Of a stretch of DNA of 64,000 nucleotides, positions 1-7,942 are shown piece by piece. How positions within the stretch are numbered: the first letter of the stretch is position 1; each line of letters opens with the position of its first letter. The translations under genes were made by a program, and so were the position numbers. A model generated the notes under the pieces. That model worked only from the letters and a program-made list of their open reading frames with translations. It ran no database searches and was not told the origin of the DNA. Origin of the DNA: Clostridia bacterium (GTDB taxonomy: Bacteria; Bacillota; Clostridia; Lachnospirales; Anaerotignaceae); assembly GCA_910575055.1 (NCBI GenBank), contig CAJTDC010000015.1, forward strand, positions 1 to 64,000, in the 5' to 3' direction.

Positions 1-141
1 TGTATTGATAGTGCTTATGAATTATATCCAAATGAATTAGAAGAAAGTAAAAAAGTATTAAACTATTTAAAAGATATTCCTGTATTGATATTAGAAGGAA
101 ATGAAGCACAAAATAAGACATATTATTATTTACTTCAATAA
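1..141 (+). CDS. C-terminal end of an unidentified protein (cut by window edge)
   Basis: An open frame runs from base 1 to the TAA at 139-141 and encodes the last 46 residues of a protein that starts outside the window. The tail is acidic and ends in a Tyr-rich run (YYYLLQ). No domain can be recognised in so short a piece. It lies 39 bases before the FtsK-like gene on the same strand and uses the same AT-rich codons, so the two are probably co-transcribed in the integrative element ending near 3334. Seen: the open frame. Inferred: that it is a real gene and part of that element. Confidence 0.5.
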   Translation, partial: CIDSAYELYPNELEESKKVLNYLKDIPVLILEGNEAQNKTYYYLLQ

Positions 142-180
142 CTTTCTTCTGTAACTTTAGAAAATAGGTATCATGATAAA

Positions 181-2139
181 ATGCTGAAAAGTCATCTAAA
201 TATATTACCAATTTTTATTTCTGAAAATGAATATGCTAATTATAGTACCATAAAAAAAGTTTACTTTGATAGAATTGTTGAAAATCAAGATATAGATTGT
301 ATAGAACTCTTACAAAAACAAAAAAGTTTTTTAAGTAGTATGGTATATAGTTTTGTAGAGTCCTTTCCTCAAGAAAAAGAAATGGAGAGGACATCTCAAC
401 ATACAAAAGCTTTTATAAATACAGAAATCAATAAAGTAGAAAATAGTTTATTTGAAAACAAAATCATTTTAAAAAATTCTCTAGAAAGGAAAAGTTTATC
501 TATATTACAATGGCTATTAAATTCTTTTTTTGACTGTATTGTAGAACAAGCAAGAACAGCAGCGAATATAAAAAATGCTTCCTTTTCATTTGAAAAAATT
601 AAAGAAATAATAGAAGAGTTAAAAGTTATCAGCAGAGAAAATCTTTTTGAAATCAGTGAGCTTATTTTTAATCATTCTCATCAATTTGTGAAACAGCCAA
701 ATAAATTAAACGCTACAAAAGAAGATAAAATGAATTATTTAAAATATTTATTTTTAAATTTAGGTTTATATGTAAAAGTAACAGATTGTATGGAAAAGAA
801 AAATGCTGTAATTTACAAAATAAGCCCATTTTTTGCTACACCTGTAGACCAAATTTATAAAAAATCAGAAGATATTCGTATGCGTATGAAAAGTCGTGAT
901 ATTCTATTAGATACTTCTTATCCAGACGGAGATATAGAATTAATCCATTTACATAACAAAATTGAAAGTGTAAATTTAGAAGAAATTTTAAATGATATAA
1001 AAAATCCAATTTCTAGTATATTACAAAAAGAAAATATAAAAATCCCCTATATTGTGGGATATGATTATCATGATAATTTAAAAATACTAGACTTACACGA
1101 AATAAAACATATGATGATTGGAGGTGCTACAGGTTCAGGAAAAAGTATTGCAATTCACGCTTTATTATTAAGTGTTATTACTCAAACCAAACCTTCTAAT
1201 GTACGTTTTATACTTATGGACTTCAAACAGGGACAAACATTTAGAAGCTATGAAAATATTCCTCATTTAGCTACTAATATTATTATTGATAAAATAGAAG
1301 CTATGGAGGCACTAGATTGGTTAAATGAAGAAATGGACAGAAGACATAAGTTAAAAAATTTGGATAAAAAGCCTGAAATTTTTTGTATTATGGAAGAGGT
1401 ACTTTCTATGTTTTATGATGACAAAGAAATAAAAGAAGAAATTTCAAATAAATTATCTAATTTGTTTGAAAAAGGCAGAAGTGCTAACATTCACTTAATT
1501 TTAATTGCACAAAATGCTGATGAAAATGTCAGAAAGTCAAGTATTATTAGAAATATTACAACGAAAATAGTATTAAAAACAAGTGACGCTTACCATTCTA
1601 ATAATATTGCAAGATTAAAAGAAACTCCTGCTCACCTTTTAAGAGGAAAGGGAGATATGTACCTTTTAACAGATAACGGAAAGTTCAGACTACAAGGCGT
1701 TAACGTATTAGAAGAAACAATAGAATCTATTACAAATAAATTTAAAACAAAATCTTCTTATTTGTTTCAAATAGGTGATACAACAATAGATAATACCAAT
1801 AATGCTGAAACTATTTCCAAAATAAAAAGTGGTTCAAATGTTACTTCCAAAAAATTTTCTCAATTAGATAATAAAATTTTGGCAGAAATTATTTTGTATT
1901 TATTTGAATATAAAAAAGTTTCTAATAACAAAATTAAAAATATATATCATATTTCATTTGATACAGCAAATAAGTACATAGAAAAATTAGTAGATATTGG
2001 TATGTTATATAAAGGAACCGGAAAAACAGGGTATTTTTGTGCTATTTCTTCTTATGAAGAAATACCAGAACAGATAATAAAATTATTACAAAAATATAGT
2101 AAAAAAGATATCAAGCAAATCAAAAATTATTTTGAATAA
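181..2139 (+). CDS. FtsK/SpoIIIE-type DNA translocase, soluble
   Basis: A 652-residue P-loop ATPase of the FtsK/SpoIIIE/TcpA group, proteins that pump or recruit double-stranded DNA. Walker A is GGATGSGKS (about residues 313-321). The motif FILMDFKQG follows at about 388 and a Walker-B-like FCIMEEV at about 401. About 110 residues later comes LIAQNADENVRKSSIIRNITTKIVLK, typical of the family's R-rich segment. The last 90 residues look like the winged-helix gamma domain of FtsK. The N-terminal 250 residues are helical, unrecognised and lack the four membrane spans of chromosomal FtsK, so the protein is probably cytosolic or docks on a partner. Its place next to a tRNA-Lys attachment remnant suggests an integrative-element gene, for example conjugative DNA transfer. 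A weak Shine-Dalgarno leaves the start uncertain. Confidence 0.75.
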   Translation: MLKSHLNILPIFISENEYANYSTIKKVYFDRIVENQDIDCIELLQKQKSFLSSMVYSFVESFPQEKEMERTSQHTKAFINTEINKVENSLFENKIILKNSLERKSLSILQWLLNSFFDCIVEQARTAANIKNASFSFEKIKEIIEELKVISRENLFEISELIFNHSHQFVKQPNKLNATKEDKMNYLKYLFLNLGLYVKVTDCMEKKNAVIYKISPFFATPVDQIYKKSEDIRMRMKSRDILLDTSYPDGDIELIHLHNKIESVNLEEILNDIKNPISSILQKENIKIPYIVGYDYHDNLKILDLHEIKHMMIGGATGSGKSIAIHALLLSVITQTKPSNVRFILMDFKQGQTFRSYENIPHLATNIIIDKIEAMEALDWLNEEMDRRHKLKNLDKKPEIFCIMEEVLSMFYDDKEIKEEISNKLSNLFEKGRSANIHLILIAQNADENVRKSSIIRNITTKIVLKTSDAYHSNNIARLKETPAHLLRGKGDMYLLTDNGKFRLQGVNVLEETIESITNKFKTKSSYLFQIGDTTIDNTNNAETISKIKSGSNVTSKKFSQLDNKILAEIILYLFEYKKVSNNKIKNIYHISFDTANKYIEKLVDIGMLYKGTGKTGYFCAISSYEEIPEQIIKLLQKYSKKDIKQIKNYFE

Positions 2140-2153
2140 CTACTTTATGCAAC

Positions 2154-2192
2154 AATAAAAAAGAAGAAACAATATGCATCTTCTTTTTTATA
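2154..2192. terminator. Bidirectional hairpin terminator
   Basis: The A-rich arm AAAAAAGAAGA pairs with TCTTCTTTTTT across an 11-base loop. T-runs leave the hairpin on both strands, so it can serve the FtsK-like gene on + and the Rpn-like gene on -, which converge here. Confidence 0.7.
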
Positions 2193-2227
2193 TGTCTATC
2201 TGTTTTTTTCTATAGTAGTTTTTTATT

Positions 2228-3073
2228 CTATACCAAAAGTGCAACTTCTTCTTCAGATAGTCCTGTTATTTCAGAAACAAATGTAATATCCATTCCTTTA
2301 TTTAAAAGATTTTTCGCTATTTCTATACTTTTTTGTTGTAATCCTTGCTGTAATCCTTTTTCTCTTCCTTCAGCACGTTCTTGCAGTCTTTCTTCGTCAG
2401 TCAAACGTATCATATATTTATCCTCCTCACTTAAATGGTCTAGTACAGACGGGTCAGCAACTGCAGCTTCATATTCTTGTAGAAGTAATGCTCCTAATGT
2501 TGTTTGCCCATATGATGAAACAAATTTCTGATAATTGTCTTCTGTTTCAATTTCAAAAAAATGTCTTATTATTTGCAATTCCTGACTATTCTGTTCTGAA
2601 ATATGTTTGATATTTACTTCATGTATTGTCATTAAATCACTATAAACTTCTTGTGTTGCTTCCTCTATCAGTTTAATTTTTCTGTTCGTCACTGTATGCT
2701 TGAGCGGTGCTTCTGTCAATATAAATGTGACAATAACACTATTCAAATTTTCATACTTTCCCTTTTCTACTTTTTGAGAAGCAATTTCTCTGCAAGCATA
2801 GTATATTGTCCTTTTTCGTATCCTGTCTTTACTATATACTCTTTGCAAATCCAGTGTAATAATACGATTATCAACAGACCTTGTTTGAATATCAAAGTAG
2901 ACAGAATTTAATGCTGCTTTATGCAAATCATTTTTATATTCTGCTACAATATCTATAAGTTCTATATGTTCTCCTATTATTACTTCTAACACTTTCTCGC
3001 AAAGTTCTTTGTTTAAAAACATCACTGTAAAAACGACATCTGCCTTTGGTAAATATTCCATGTGAAATCCCAT
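2228..3073 (-). CDS. Rpn-type PD-(D/E)XK nuclease family putative transposase
   Basis: A 281-residue protein of the Rpn / PDDEXK_2 'putative transposase' group. Members studied in E. coli are DNA endonucleases that promote RecA-independent recombination and have been linked to defence. Visible hallmarks are the N-terminal block with KADVVFTVMF, the fold core YFDIQTRSVDNRIITLDLQR (about 66-85), the RKRTIYYACREIA helix, and the C-terminal EKGLQQGLQQKSIEIAKNLLNKG with a short DNA-binding-like tail (ITGLSEEEVALL). The usual acidic-plus-Gln catalytic pair reads DLQ here instead of the common EMQ. I chose the ATG at 3073 because AGGAAGG lies just upstream. An upstream ATG at 3106 lacks this spacing. 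It is probably cargo of the element ending at the tRNA-Lys fragment. Confidence 0.8.
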   Translation of the reverse strand: MGFHMEYLPKADVVFTVMFLNKELCEKVLEVIIGEHIELIDIVAEYKNDLHKAALNSVYFDIQTRSVDNRIITLDLQRVYSKDRIRKRTIYYACREIASQKVEKGKYENLNSVIVTFILTEAPLKHTVTNRKIKLIEEATQEVYSDLMTIHEVNIKHISEQNSQELQIIRHFFEIETEDNYQKFVSSYGQTTLGALLLQEYEAAVADPSVLDHLSEEDKYMIRLTDEERLQERAEGREKGLQQGLQQKSIEIAKNLLNKGMDITFVSEITGLSEEEVALLV

Positions 3074-3166
3074 TTTATTATATTCCTTCCTAAATGTTAT
3101 TATCATTATATCATAGTTTTATGATTGAAAATAGCTTTTATTTTTCTAACTTCAGCAAAAATAAAA

Positions 3167-3189
3167 GTACTGCAATTTGTACTGCAATT
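3167..3189 (+). repeat. Two 11-bp direct repeats beside attR
   Basis: GTACTGCAATT occurs at 3167-3177 and again at 3179-3189, inside the putative element and about 100 bp from its tRNA-derived end. Short direct repeats in this position resemble integrase arm-binding sites. That role is inferred only. Confidence 0.4.
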
Positions 3190-3290
3190 ATTATATAAAA
3201 TATGGATAATATAGATTTTATGGAAAAATAGAAATAATGTTAATCTTATATTTTAAGAACTTTACAAATTTGCAAATATAGGAGAAGAAA

Positions 3291-3334
3291 ACTCTTAATC
3301 AGTGGGTCTAGGGTTCGAGCCCCTAAAGGTGCAC
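3291..3334 (+). mobile_element. attR candidate: 3' fragment of tRNA-Lys(CUU)
   Basis: The sequence reads as the 3' part of a tRNA gene: anticodon loop CTCTTAA (anticodon CTT, Lys), 3' anticodon strand TCAGT, variable loop GGGTC, T-arm TAGGG-TTCGAGC-CCCTA and acceptor strand AAGGTGC plus A. No D-arm or 5' acceptor strand GCACCTT is present upstream. A lone 3' tRNA half, oriented so that the missing part is to the left, is what tRNA-targeting integrases leave at the distal end of an inserted element. The element would therefore lie to the left and continue beyond base 1. Confidence 0.75.
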
Positions 3335-3336
3335 TT

Positions 3337-3386
3337 TAAAAAGCGGAGTTTTGTGACATTGGTTCATGGGGTTCCGTTTTTTTCTT
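3337..3386 (+). terminator. Possible terminator after the tRNA-Lys fragment
   Basis: AAAAAGCGGA pairs imperfectly (one G-U) with TTCCGTTTTTTT across about 25 bases and ends in a long T-run. It is probably the native terminator of the original tRNA-Lys gene, now behind its 3' fragment. Confidence 0.4.
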
Positions 3387-3556
3387 TTTGTGTTAAAAAT
3401 TAGGAAGTAAACCTATTTCTTTTTTATTTTTATTATATTCTTTTTGCCAAGTTGTTATTTCTTATAAAATTTGTTTTAATATACTTCCTAAAAGAAGACA
3501 AAGCAGTTATTAAATTTGTTTGTTATATTAAAAATAATTTTACTTTTACTCCTTAG

Positions 3557-3634
3557 TTTACTGATAAGGCTTATACCTAACAATATGATTTTAATATAAC
3601 ATTAACAACAAATATTACTCTTTATGCTAAATAA
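3557..3634 (+). pseudogene. Remnant of a Listeria-Bacteroides (Flg_new/InlB-type) repeat surface protein
   Basis: In the frame of 3581 the bases encode FTDKAYT, a stop (TAA), QYDFNITLTT, NITLYAK and a final stop. A TAG stands where the repeat normally has Trp. The pattern W-x-T-D-(6-8)-YDFN-x(6-7)-ITLYAKW is the signature of the roughly 70-residue repeats found in many clostridial and Listeria surface proteins. Each internal stop is one base from the expected codon (TGG, AAA). No start or other domains survive nearby. It is probably a decayed end of a cell-surface gene that once lay behind tRNA-Lys. The rest of 3387-3684 shows nothing else I can name. Confidence 0.55.
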
Positions 3635-3684
3635 AATTCTATATAAACACAATATATTATTCTATTATTTTTCATACTGGTATT

Positions 3685-5487
3685 TTATTGATAATCAACA
3701 GTATGATTTTTTAATATTCTCCACAATGTACTACGGCTAATACCAAGACGTTTAGAAGTTTTTTCTTTATTACCATTTTCTTGTTTTAATACTGCCATTA
3801 TAATTTGATAGTTAATTACATCTAATGTTTGATTTAAATTAAAATGTATAGAAGGTTCATATTGAAACGGAGAAAATGTTTGTTCTTGTTTTAAAGCCTG
3901 TTCTACACTTTCATAAGTAATATAAGGAGTATTTGTAATCACAACCAATTCTTTTAATACGTGTTGTAGCTGGTCAAGATTATGAGGCCATGAGAATGAT
4001 TGCAGTAATTCCATAGCTTCTGTTTCAAGTCCTATAATTTGCTTTTCACTAGAAATATTTAATTTATGAATATAAAGTGCTGTAATACTTGGAATATCTT
4101 CTATACGTTCTCTTAAAGGAGGTAATTTTAAAGTAAGACAGCAAAGGCTATTTTCCAAATATGTTCTTGCAGTTTCTGTTTCTTTTTGTTCTTTATTATT
4201 CAATACTAACGAAAATATCAGGCGATTTTTTTTATTCAATTTTGTTTGTTCAATATAAGTAAAAAGTTTATTTAATTGTAATTTAGATAAAGCCCCTACA
4301 TTTTTTAAATAAATTGTAGTATGTAATGTATTTAAAGGTGAGTTTTCATTACTAATTAAATTATTCCATTTTCTTTCTCCCATAAAAGCACAATCTATTG
4401 TATAAAAAGGAGATTTGTCAAAAGCACCATTCTCATACAAAAGAGATGCTGCTTTATCTTTTCCTGTCCCAACTTCCCCTATAATCAATATAGGAATATT
4501 TGTTTTACTATATTGTTCTATTCTGTTTGACAAATCGCCTACATTATTAGAACTACTATAATAATTAGTAAAATCATTTGGTAAACCATCTGATTTATTA
4601 TAAATGGTAATGCCTAAATCTTCCTCAGAAAACAAAGCATCGTTTTGTTGTATTGTAATAGCAGTATATTTTTGTTCTGCATAATAAATATGACAATTTT
4701 TTAATACATAAACTTTATCTCGTATTTGTCTTGCTATAGTTTGGTCCGGCGTTTTAAGAAATGATTTAATATAGTTTTGTACCATACTCATAAGTGTTGT
4801 ATTTGTTTGTTCAATAGAAAAACTGGAAAACCATAACTTTCCTGCTGGGTCATATATCAAAAATTCTCTATCTTCTCCAGTAAGGAGTGCTTGAAATAAA
4901 TCTTTCTGTTTATGAACATATTGTGACGAATGTACCAATTCTACAGCTTCATTTAATGCTGCTGTAATACTTTCTGTACCAGATGGAATTAATATAGCAT
5001 TAAGCCATAGTTTTTTGGCAATACTAGAACCTAACATATCACAAAGAACTAATTTACAACCTTTCTTTTTAGCATCACGTAATGCAGGAAAGGCATCTTC
5101 TTCACTTGTAAATGTAATAATATCAATATCATATTGTAGCAAATCACAAAGTAACCTAGCATAGTATGTAATACCAGAAAAACCAGCTATTACAAATTTT
5201 CCAGAATAATTTTCTGCCAATTTAATTGCACGAAGCACATCATATACAGATATAGAAACCTCTACTACAGGAATTTCTACAGCAGAACGTATTAATTCTG
5301 CAGTTCCTCCTCGTGATATAATCACATCATAATTATTATGTGACAATTCTATAGCAATATTTTTTCCTGTACTTAAATCTCCTGTTTGTACTGTCAGTTC
5401 AATATCATTTCTTTCTTTTGCAATGGCTGTAATTGCTTCTGCCATTCCTTCATAAGGAGCAACTGCAAGCATTTTTATTTTTTTCAT
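3685..5487 (-). CDS. PrpR-like transcriptional regulator with degenerate sigma-54 activator domain
   Basis: A 600-residue regulator divergent from the catabolic operon at 5698. Residues 1-190 match the PrpR N-terminal sensor fold (MLAVAPYEGMAEAI, VIISRGGTAELIR, IPVVEVSISVYDVLRAI). Residues 320-480 form an AAA+ module with Walker A GEVGTGKD and the arginine-finger region LPPLRERIEDI. The C-terminus is a Fis-type helix-turn-helix (NGNKEKTSKRLGISRSTLWRIL). Two key parts are missing. There is no GAFTGA loop, the part that contacts sigma-54, and the Walker B position reads IYLKNVG rather than LDEIG. It may therefore act as a sigma-54-independent repressor or activator. Start ATG 5487 follows AAAGGAATATG. 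It is predicted to sense an intermediate of the neighbouring pathway and to bind the palindromes at 5501-5566. Confidence 0.8.
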   Translation of the reverse strand: MKKIKMLAVAPYEGMAEAITAIAKERNDIELTVQTGDLSTGKNIAIELSHNNYDVIISRGGTAELIRSAVEIPVVEVSISVYDVLRAIKLAENYSGKFVIAGFSGITYYARLLCDLLQYDIDIITFTSEEDAFPALRDAKKKGCKLVLCDMLGSSIAKKLWLNAILIPSGTESITAALNEAVELVHSSQYVHKQKDLFQALLTGEDREFLIYDPAGKLWFSSFSIEQTNTTLMSMVQNYIKSFLKTPDQTIARQIRDKVYVLKNCHIYYAEQKYTAITIQQNDALFSEEDLGITIYNKSDGLPNDFTNYYSSSNNVGDLSNRIEQYSKTNIPILIIGEVGTGKDKAASLLYENGAFDKSPFYTIDCAFMGERKWNNLISNENSPLNTLHTTIYLKNVGALSKLQLNKLFTYIEQTKLNKKNRLIFSLVLNNKEQKETETARTYLENSLCCLTLKLPPLRERIEDIPSITALYIHKLNISSEKQIIGLETEAMELLQSFSWPHNLDQLQHVLKELVVITNTPYITYESVEQALKQEQTFSPFQYEPSIHFNLNQTLDVINYQIIMAVLKQENGNKEKTSKRLGISRSTLWRILKNHTVDYQ

Positions 5488-5500
5488 ATTATCATATTCC

Positions 5501-5566
5501 TTTCAATTTGAAATAAATTCGTTTGTATTATATTATTATAACACATTTTGTTTCAAATTAAAACAA
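5501..5566. promoter_or_regulatory. Regulator promoter with two palindromic operator candidates
   Basis: On the - strand, TTGAAA (5556-5551) and TATAAT (5532-5527) with an 18-bp spacer form a good sigma-A promoter for the PrpR-like gene. The near-palindrome TTGTTTCAAATTAAAACAA (5548-5566) covers its -35 box. A second palindrome, TTTCAATTTGAAA (5501-5513), lies just after the start point. Both share the half-site TTTCAA. A related TGAAACGTTTTA stands at 5672-5683, just before the operon. The arrangement fits autoregulation plus control of the divergent operon. No sigma-54 -24/-12 element is visible before 5698. Confidence 0.5.
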
Positions 5567-5697
5567 TTTTATATTATAACTGTATTAAAATAACACAAAA
5601 ATGTAATATTATTGTATTGAGTTTTTTTTAAAATAAAGTAATATATAAATAACAAAACAAAATATACTAAAATGAAACGTTTTAAGGAGATGAAGTT

Positions 5698-6852
5698 ATG
5701 AACTATCAAATTAAAATACCTTCCTGTATTTATGGGGGAGAAGGAAGTATACAAAATATAAAGACAGTAATAGAACAGGAAAACGTTAAAAAAGCAGTTA
5801 TATTTACAGACAAGGGAATAAAAAGTACAGGGCTTTTAGACATATTGCTTGAAATGTTAAAAGAAATACAAACAGAGTATGAGGTATTTGATGATTTAAC
5901 TCCAGAACCCGCTTATCAAGATATTGAAAGAGTAATGAAACAAGTAGAAGGCTGCAAAGGTGATATTATTATCGCAATAGGCGGAGGAAGTGTTATGGAC
6001 GCAGCAAAATTATGCTCTGTATTAAAAGACGCCGACTATATTGTAAAAGATTTACTTCAGAACCCTACATTAGCCAAAAAACAAATCAAAGCAGTAATGA
6101 TACCAACTACTTGTGGAACAGGCTCTGAAGCAACTTGTAATGCTATTGTAGCAATTCCTGAAGAACAATCTAAAAAAGGCATTGTAAATGCTTCTATGAT
6201 ACCAGACTATGTCATATTAGATGCACAAATGATTAAAAAACTGCCTAAATCTATTGTTGCAGCCACAGGCGTAGATGCTTTAGCACATTGTGTAGAGTGT
6301 TTTACTTCTAAAAAAGCCACACCATTATCTGATTTATATGCTATGTATGGAGCAAAATTGATATTTCAAAATATTAGAGAAGCATACAACAATGCAGATA
6401 ATATGAAAGCAAAAAGCAATATGCTTTTAGGTGCTTTTTATGGAGGTATTGCTATTACAGGAAGCGGCACAACAGCAGTACACGCTTTATCTTATCCATT
6501 AGGCGGAAAATATCATATTGCACACGGTGTATCTAATGCCATATTATTTGCTCACGTTATGGAATTTAACAAAGATGCCTGCAAACACAGATTAGCAACA
6601 TTATGTGATGTCATAGAACCTACATTAATATCAAAAAGTATTGACGAAAAAGCTCAATATATTATTGAACAAATTGCAGATATTGTAAAAGTAACAAATA
6701 TTCCTACAGATTTAAAAGAATTTGGTGTAAAAATGGAAGATTTAGATTTTCTTGTAGATGCCGGAAGTCAGCAAACAAGACTTCTTGTAAACAATATGAA
6801 AGAATTAAGTTTAAATGATATCAGAGAAATTTATTTAAAAGTATTAAAATAA
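5698..6852 (+). CDS. Iron-containing (group III) alcohol dehydrogenase
   Basis: A 384-residue Fe-dependent NAD(P)-linked dehydrogenase, first gene of the operon. The nucleotide-binding GGGSVMDAAK is at about 98-107 and PTTCGTGSEAT at about 139-149. The metal ligands are all visible: Asp and His of GVDALAHCVECF and the two His of AVHALSYPLGGKYHIAHG. It interconverts an alcohol and an aldehyde or ketone. Next to four-carbon acid-sugar genes it probably oxidises the imported hydroxy acid or reduces an aldehyde product; the direction is not known. AAGGAGATG precedes the ATG at 5698 and the protein has full family length. Confidence 0.88.
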   Translation: MNYQIKIPSCIYGGEGSIQNIKTVIEQENVKKAVIFTDKGIKSTGLLDILLEMLKEIQTEYEVFDDLTPEPAYQDIERVMKQVEGCKGDIIIAIGGGSVMDAAKLCSVLKDADYIVKDLLQNPTLAKKQIKAVMIPTTCGTGSEATCNAIVAIPEEQSKKGIVNASMIPDYVILDAQMIKKLPKSIVAATGVDALAHCVECFTSKKATPLSDLYAMYGAKLIFQNIREAYNNADNMKAKSNMLLGAFYGGIAITGSGTTAVHALSYPLGGKYHIAHGVSNAILFAHVMEFNKDACKHRLATLCDVIEPTLISKSIDEKAQYIIEQIADIVKVTNIPTDLKEFGVKMEDLDFLVDAGSQQTRLLVNNMKELSLNDIREIYLKVLK

Positions 6853-6886
6853 ATTGCAATACAATTCAGAAAGAGAGGGGAAAAAT

Positions 6887-7924
6887 ATGGACAGACCAAT
6901 TATAGGCATTACAATGGGCGACCCAGCAGGAAATGGTGCAGAACTGTCTATACAGGCACTATCTCATATAGAAGTATATCAAAATTGCAAACCTATTATT
7001 ATTGGAGATGCAAACTGTATGAAATGTGCATTGGAATTATTAGAAAAACAAAATGATTTTCATATCAATGCAGTCAAAAACGTTTCAGATGCATTATTTG
7101 AGTTTGGAACGATTGATGTATATGATATGGGATTAGTTGATATTGACAAAAGAGTTTATGGAAAAATATCCGAAATGTGCGGAGAAGCTGCTTTTCAATA
7201 TGTCAAAAAAGTCATAGAACTTGCTATGTCAAATGAAATTGATGCCACAGTTACAAATGCTATCAGCAAAGAAGCAGTCAATTTAGCAGGGCATCACTAC
7301 TCAGGACATACTGAAATTTATGCCGATTTTACAAAAACAAAAAAATACACTATGATGTTAGCTCACAATGATTTAAGAGTAGTACACGTATCTACTCACG
7401 TATCACTTCGTGAAGCCTGTGACAGAGTAAAAAAAGACAGAGTATATGAAGTTATTAAAATTGCAAATGATGCTTGCAAAGCTATAGGCATTGAAAATCC
7501 AAAAATCGGTGTTGCTGGATTAAATCCACATTGTGGCGAAAATGGTATGTTTGGCACAGAAGAAATAGAAGAAATACAACCAGCCATTGACAAAGCAATT
7601 TCAGAAGGAATTGATATTCCAGAAAAGAAACCAACACCTCCAGATACTATTTTTTCTAAAGCATTAGGCGGCTGGTATGATATTGTTGTCGCAATGTATC
7701 ACGACCAAGGACACATACCATTAAAAGTAAAAGGATTTGTATATAATAAAGAATTAAAAAAATGGGACGCAGTAGCAGGAATTAATGTGACATTAGGTAT
7801 TCCAGTCATTAGAGTATCTGTAGACCATGGTACAGGATTTGATTTAGCTGGAAAAGGTGTTTCCAATGAAATCAGTCTTTCAAATTCTATAGAATATGCT
7901 GTTCTACTTGCTAAAAATAAATAA
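6887..7924 (+). CDS. PdxA-family 4-phospho-hydroxyacid dehydrogenase (PdxA2-like)
   Basis: A 345-residue PdxA-family enzyme. Classical PdxA oxidises 4-phosphohydroxy-L-threonine in vitamin B6 synthesis. The PdxA2 branch beside DUF1537 kinases oxidises D-threonate or D-erythronate 4-phosphate, which decarboxylates to dihydroxyacetone phosphate. Seen: ITMGDPAGNGAE at the N-terminus, the metal-binding histidines in HHYSGHTEIY, VSTHVSLREA and VAMYHDQGHIPLK, and TLGIPVIRVSVDHGTGFDLAGKG at the end. I chose ATG 6887 because GAGAGGGG lies eight bases upstream; the frame is open to 6854 but lacks such a site. Direct linkage to the kinase at 7943 supports the catabolic assignment over B6 synthesis. Confidence 0.85.
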   Translation: MDRPIIGITMGDPAGNGAELSIQALSHIEVYQNCKPIIIGDANCMKCALELLEKQNDFHINAVKNVSDALFEFGTIDVYDMGLVDIDKRVYGKISEMCGEAAFQYVKKVIELAMSNEIDATVTNAISKEAVNLAGHHYSGHTEIYADFTKTKKYTMMLAHNDLRVVHVSTHVSLREACDRVKKDRVYEVIKIANDACKAIGIENPKIGVAGLNPHCGENGMFGTEEIEEIQPAIDKAISEGIDIPEKKPTPPDTIFSKALGGWYDIVVAMYHDQGHIPLKVKGFVYNKELKKWDAVAGINVTLGIPVIRVSVDHGTGFDLAGKGVSNEISLSNSIEYAVLLAKNK

Positions 7925-7942
7925 GGCAGGTGGTAAAATACT

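Noticed and set aside
3671-3703. CATACTG/CAGTATG stem as terminator of the PrpR-like gene
   Set aside because: It overlaps the coding end and is followed by A-rich rather than T-rich bases on the gene's strand.
5567-5697. Sigma-54 promoter for the sugar-acid operon
   Set aside because: No GG-N10-GC type -24/-12 element is present, in line with the regulator lacking GAFTGA.
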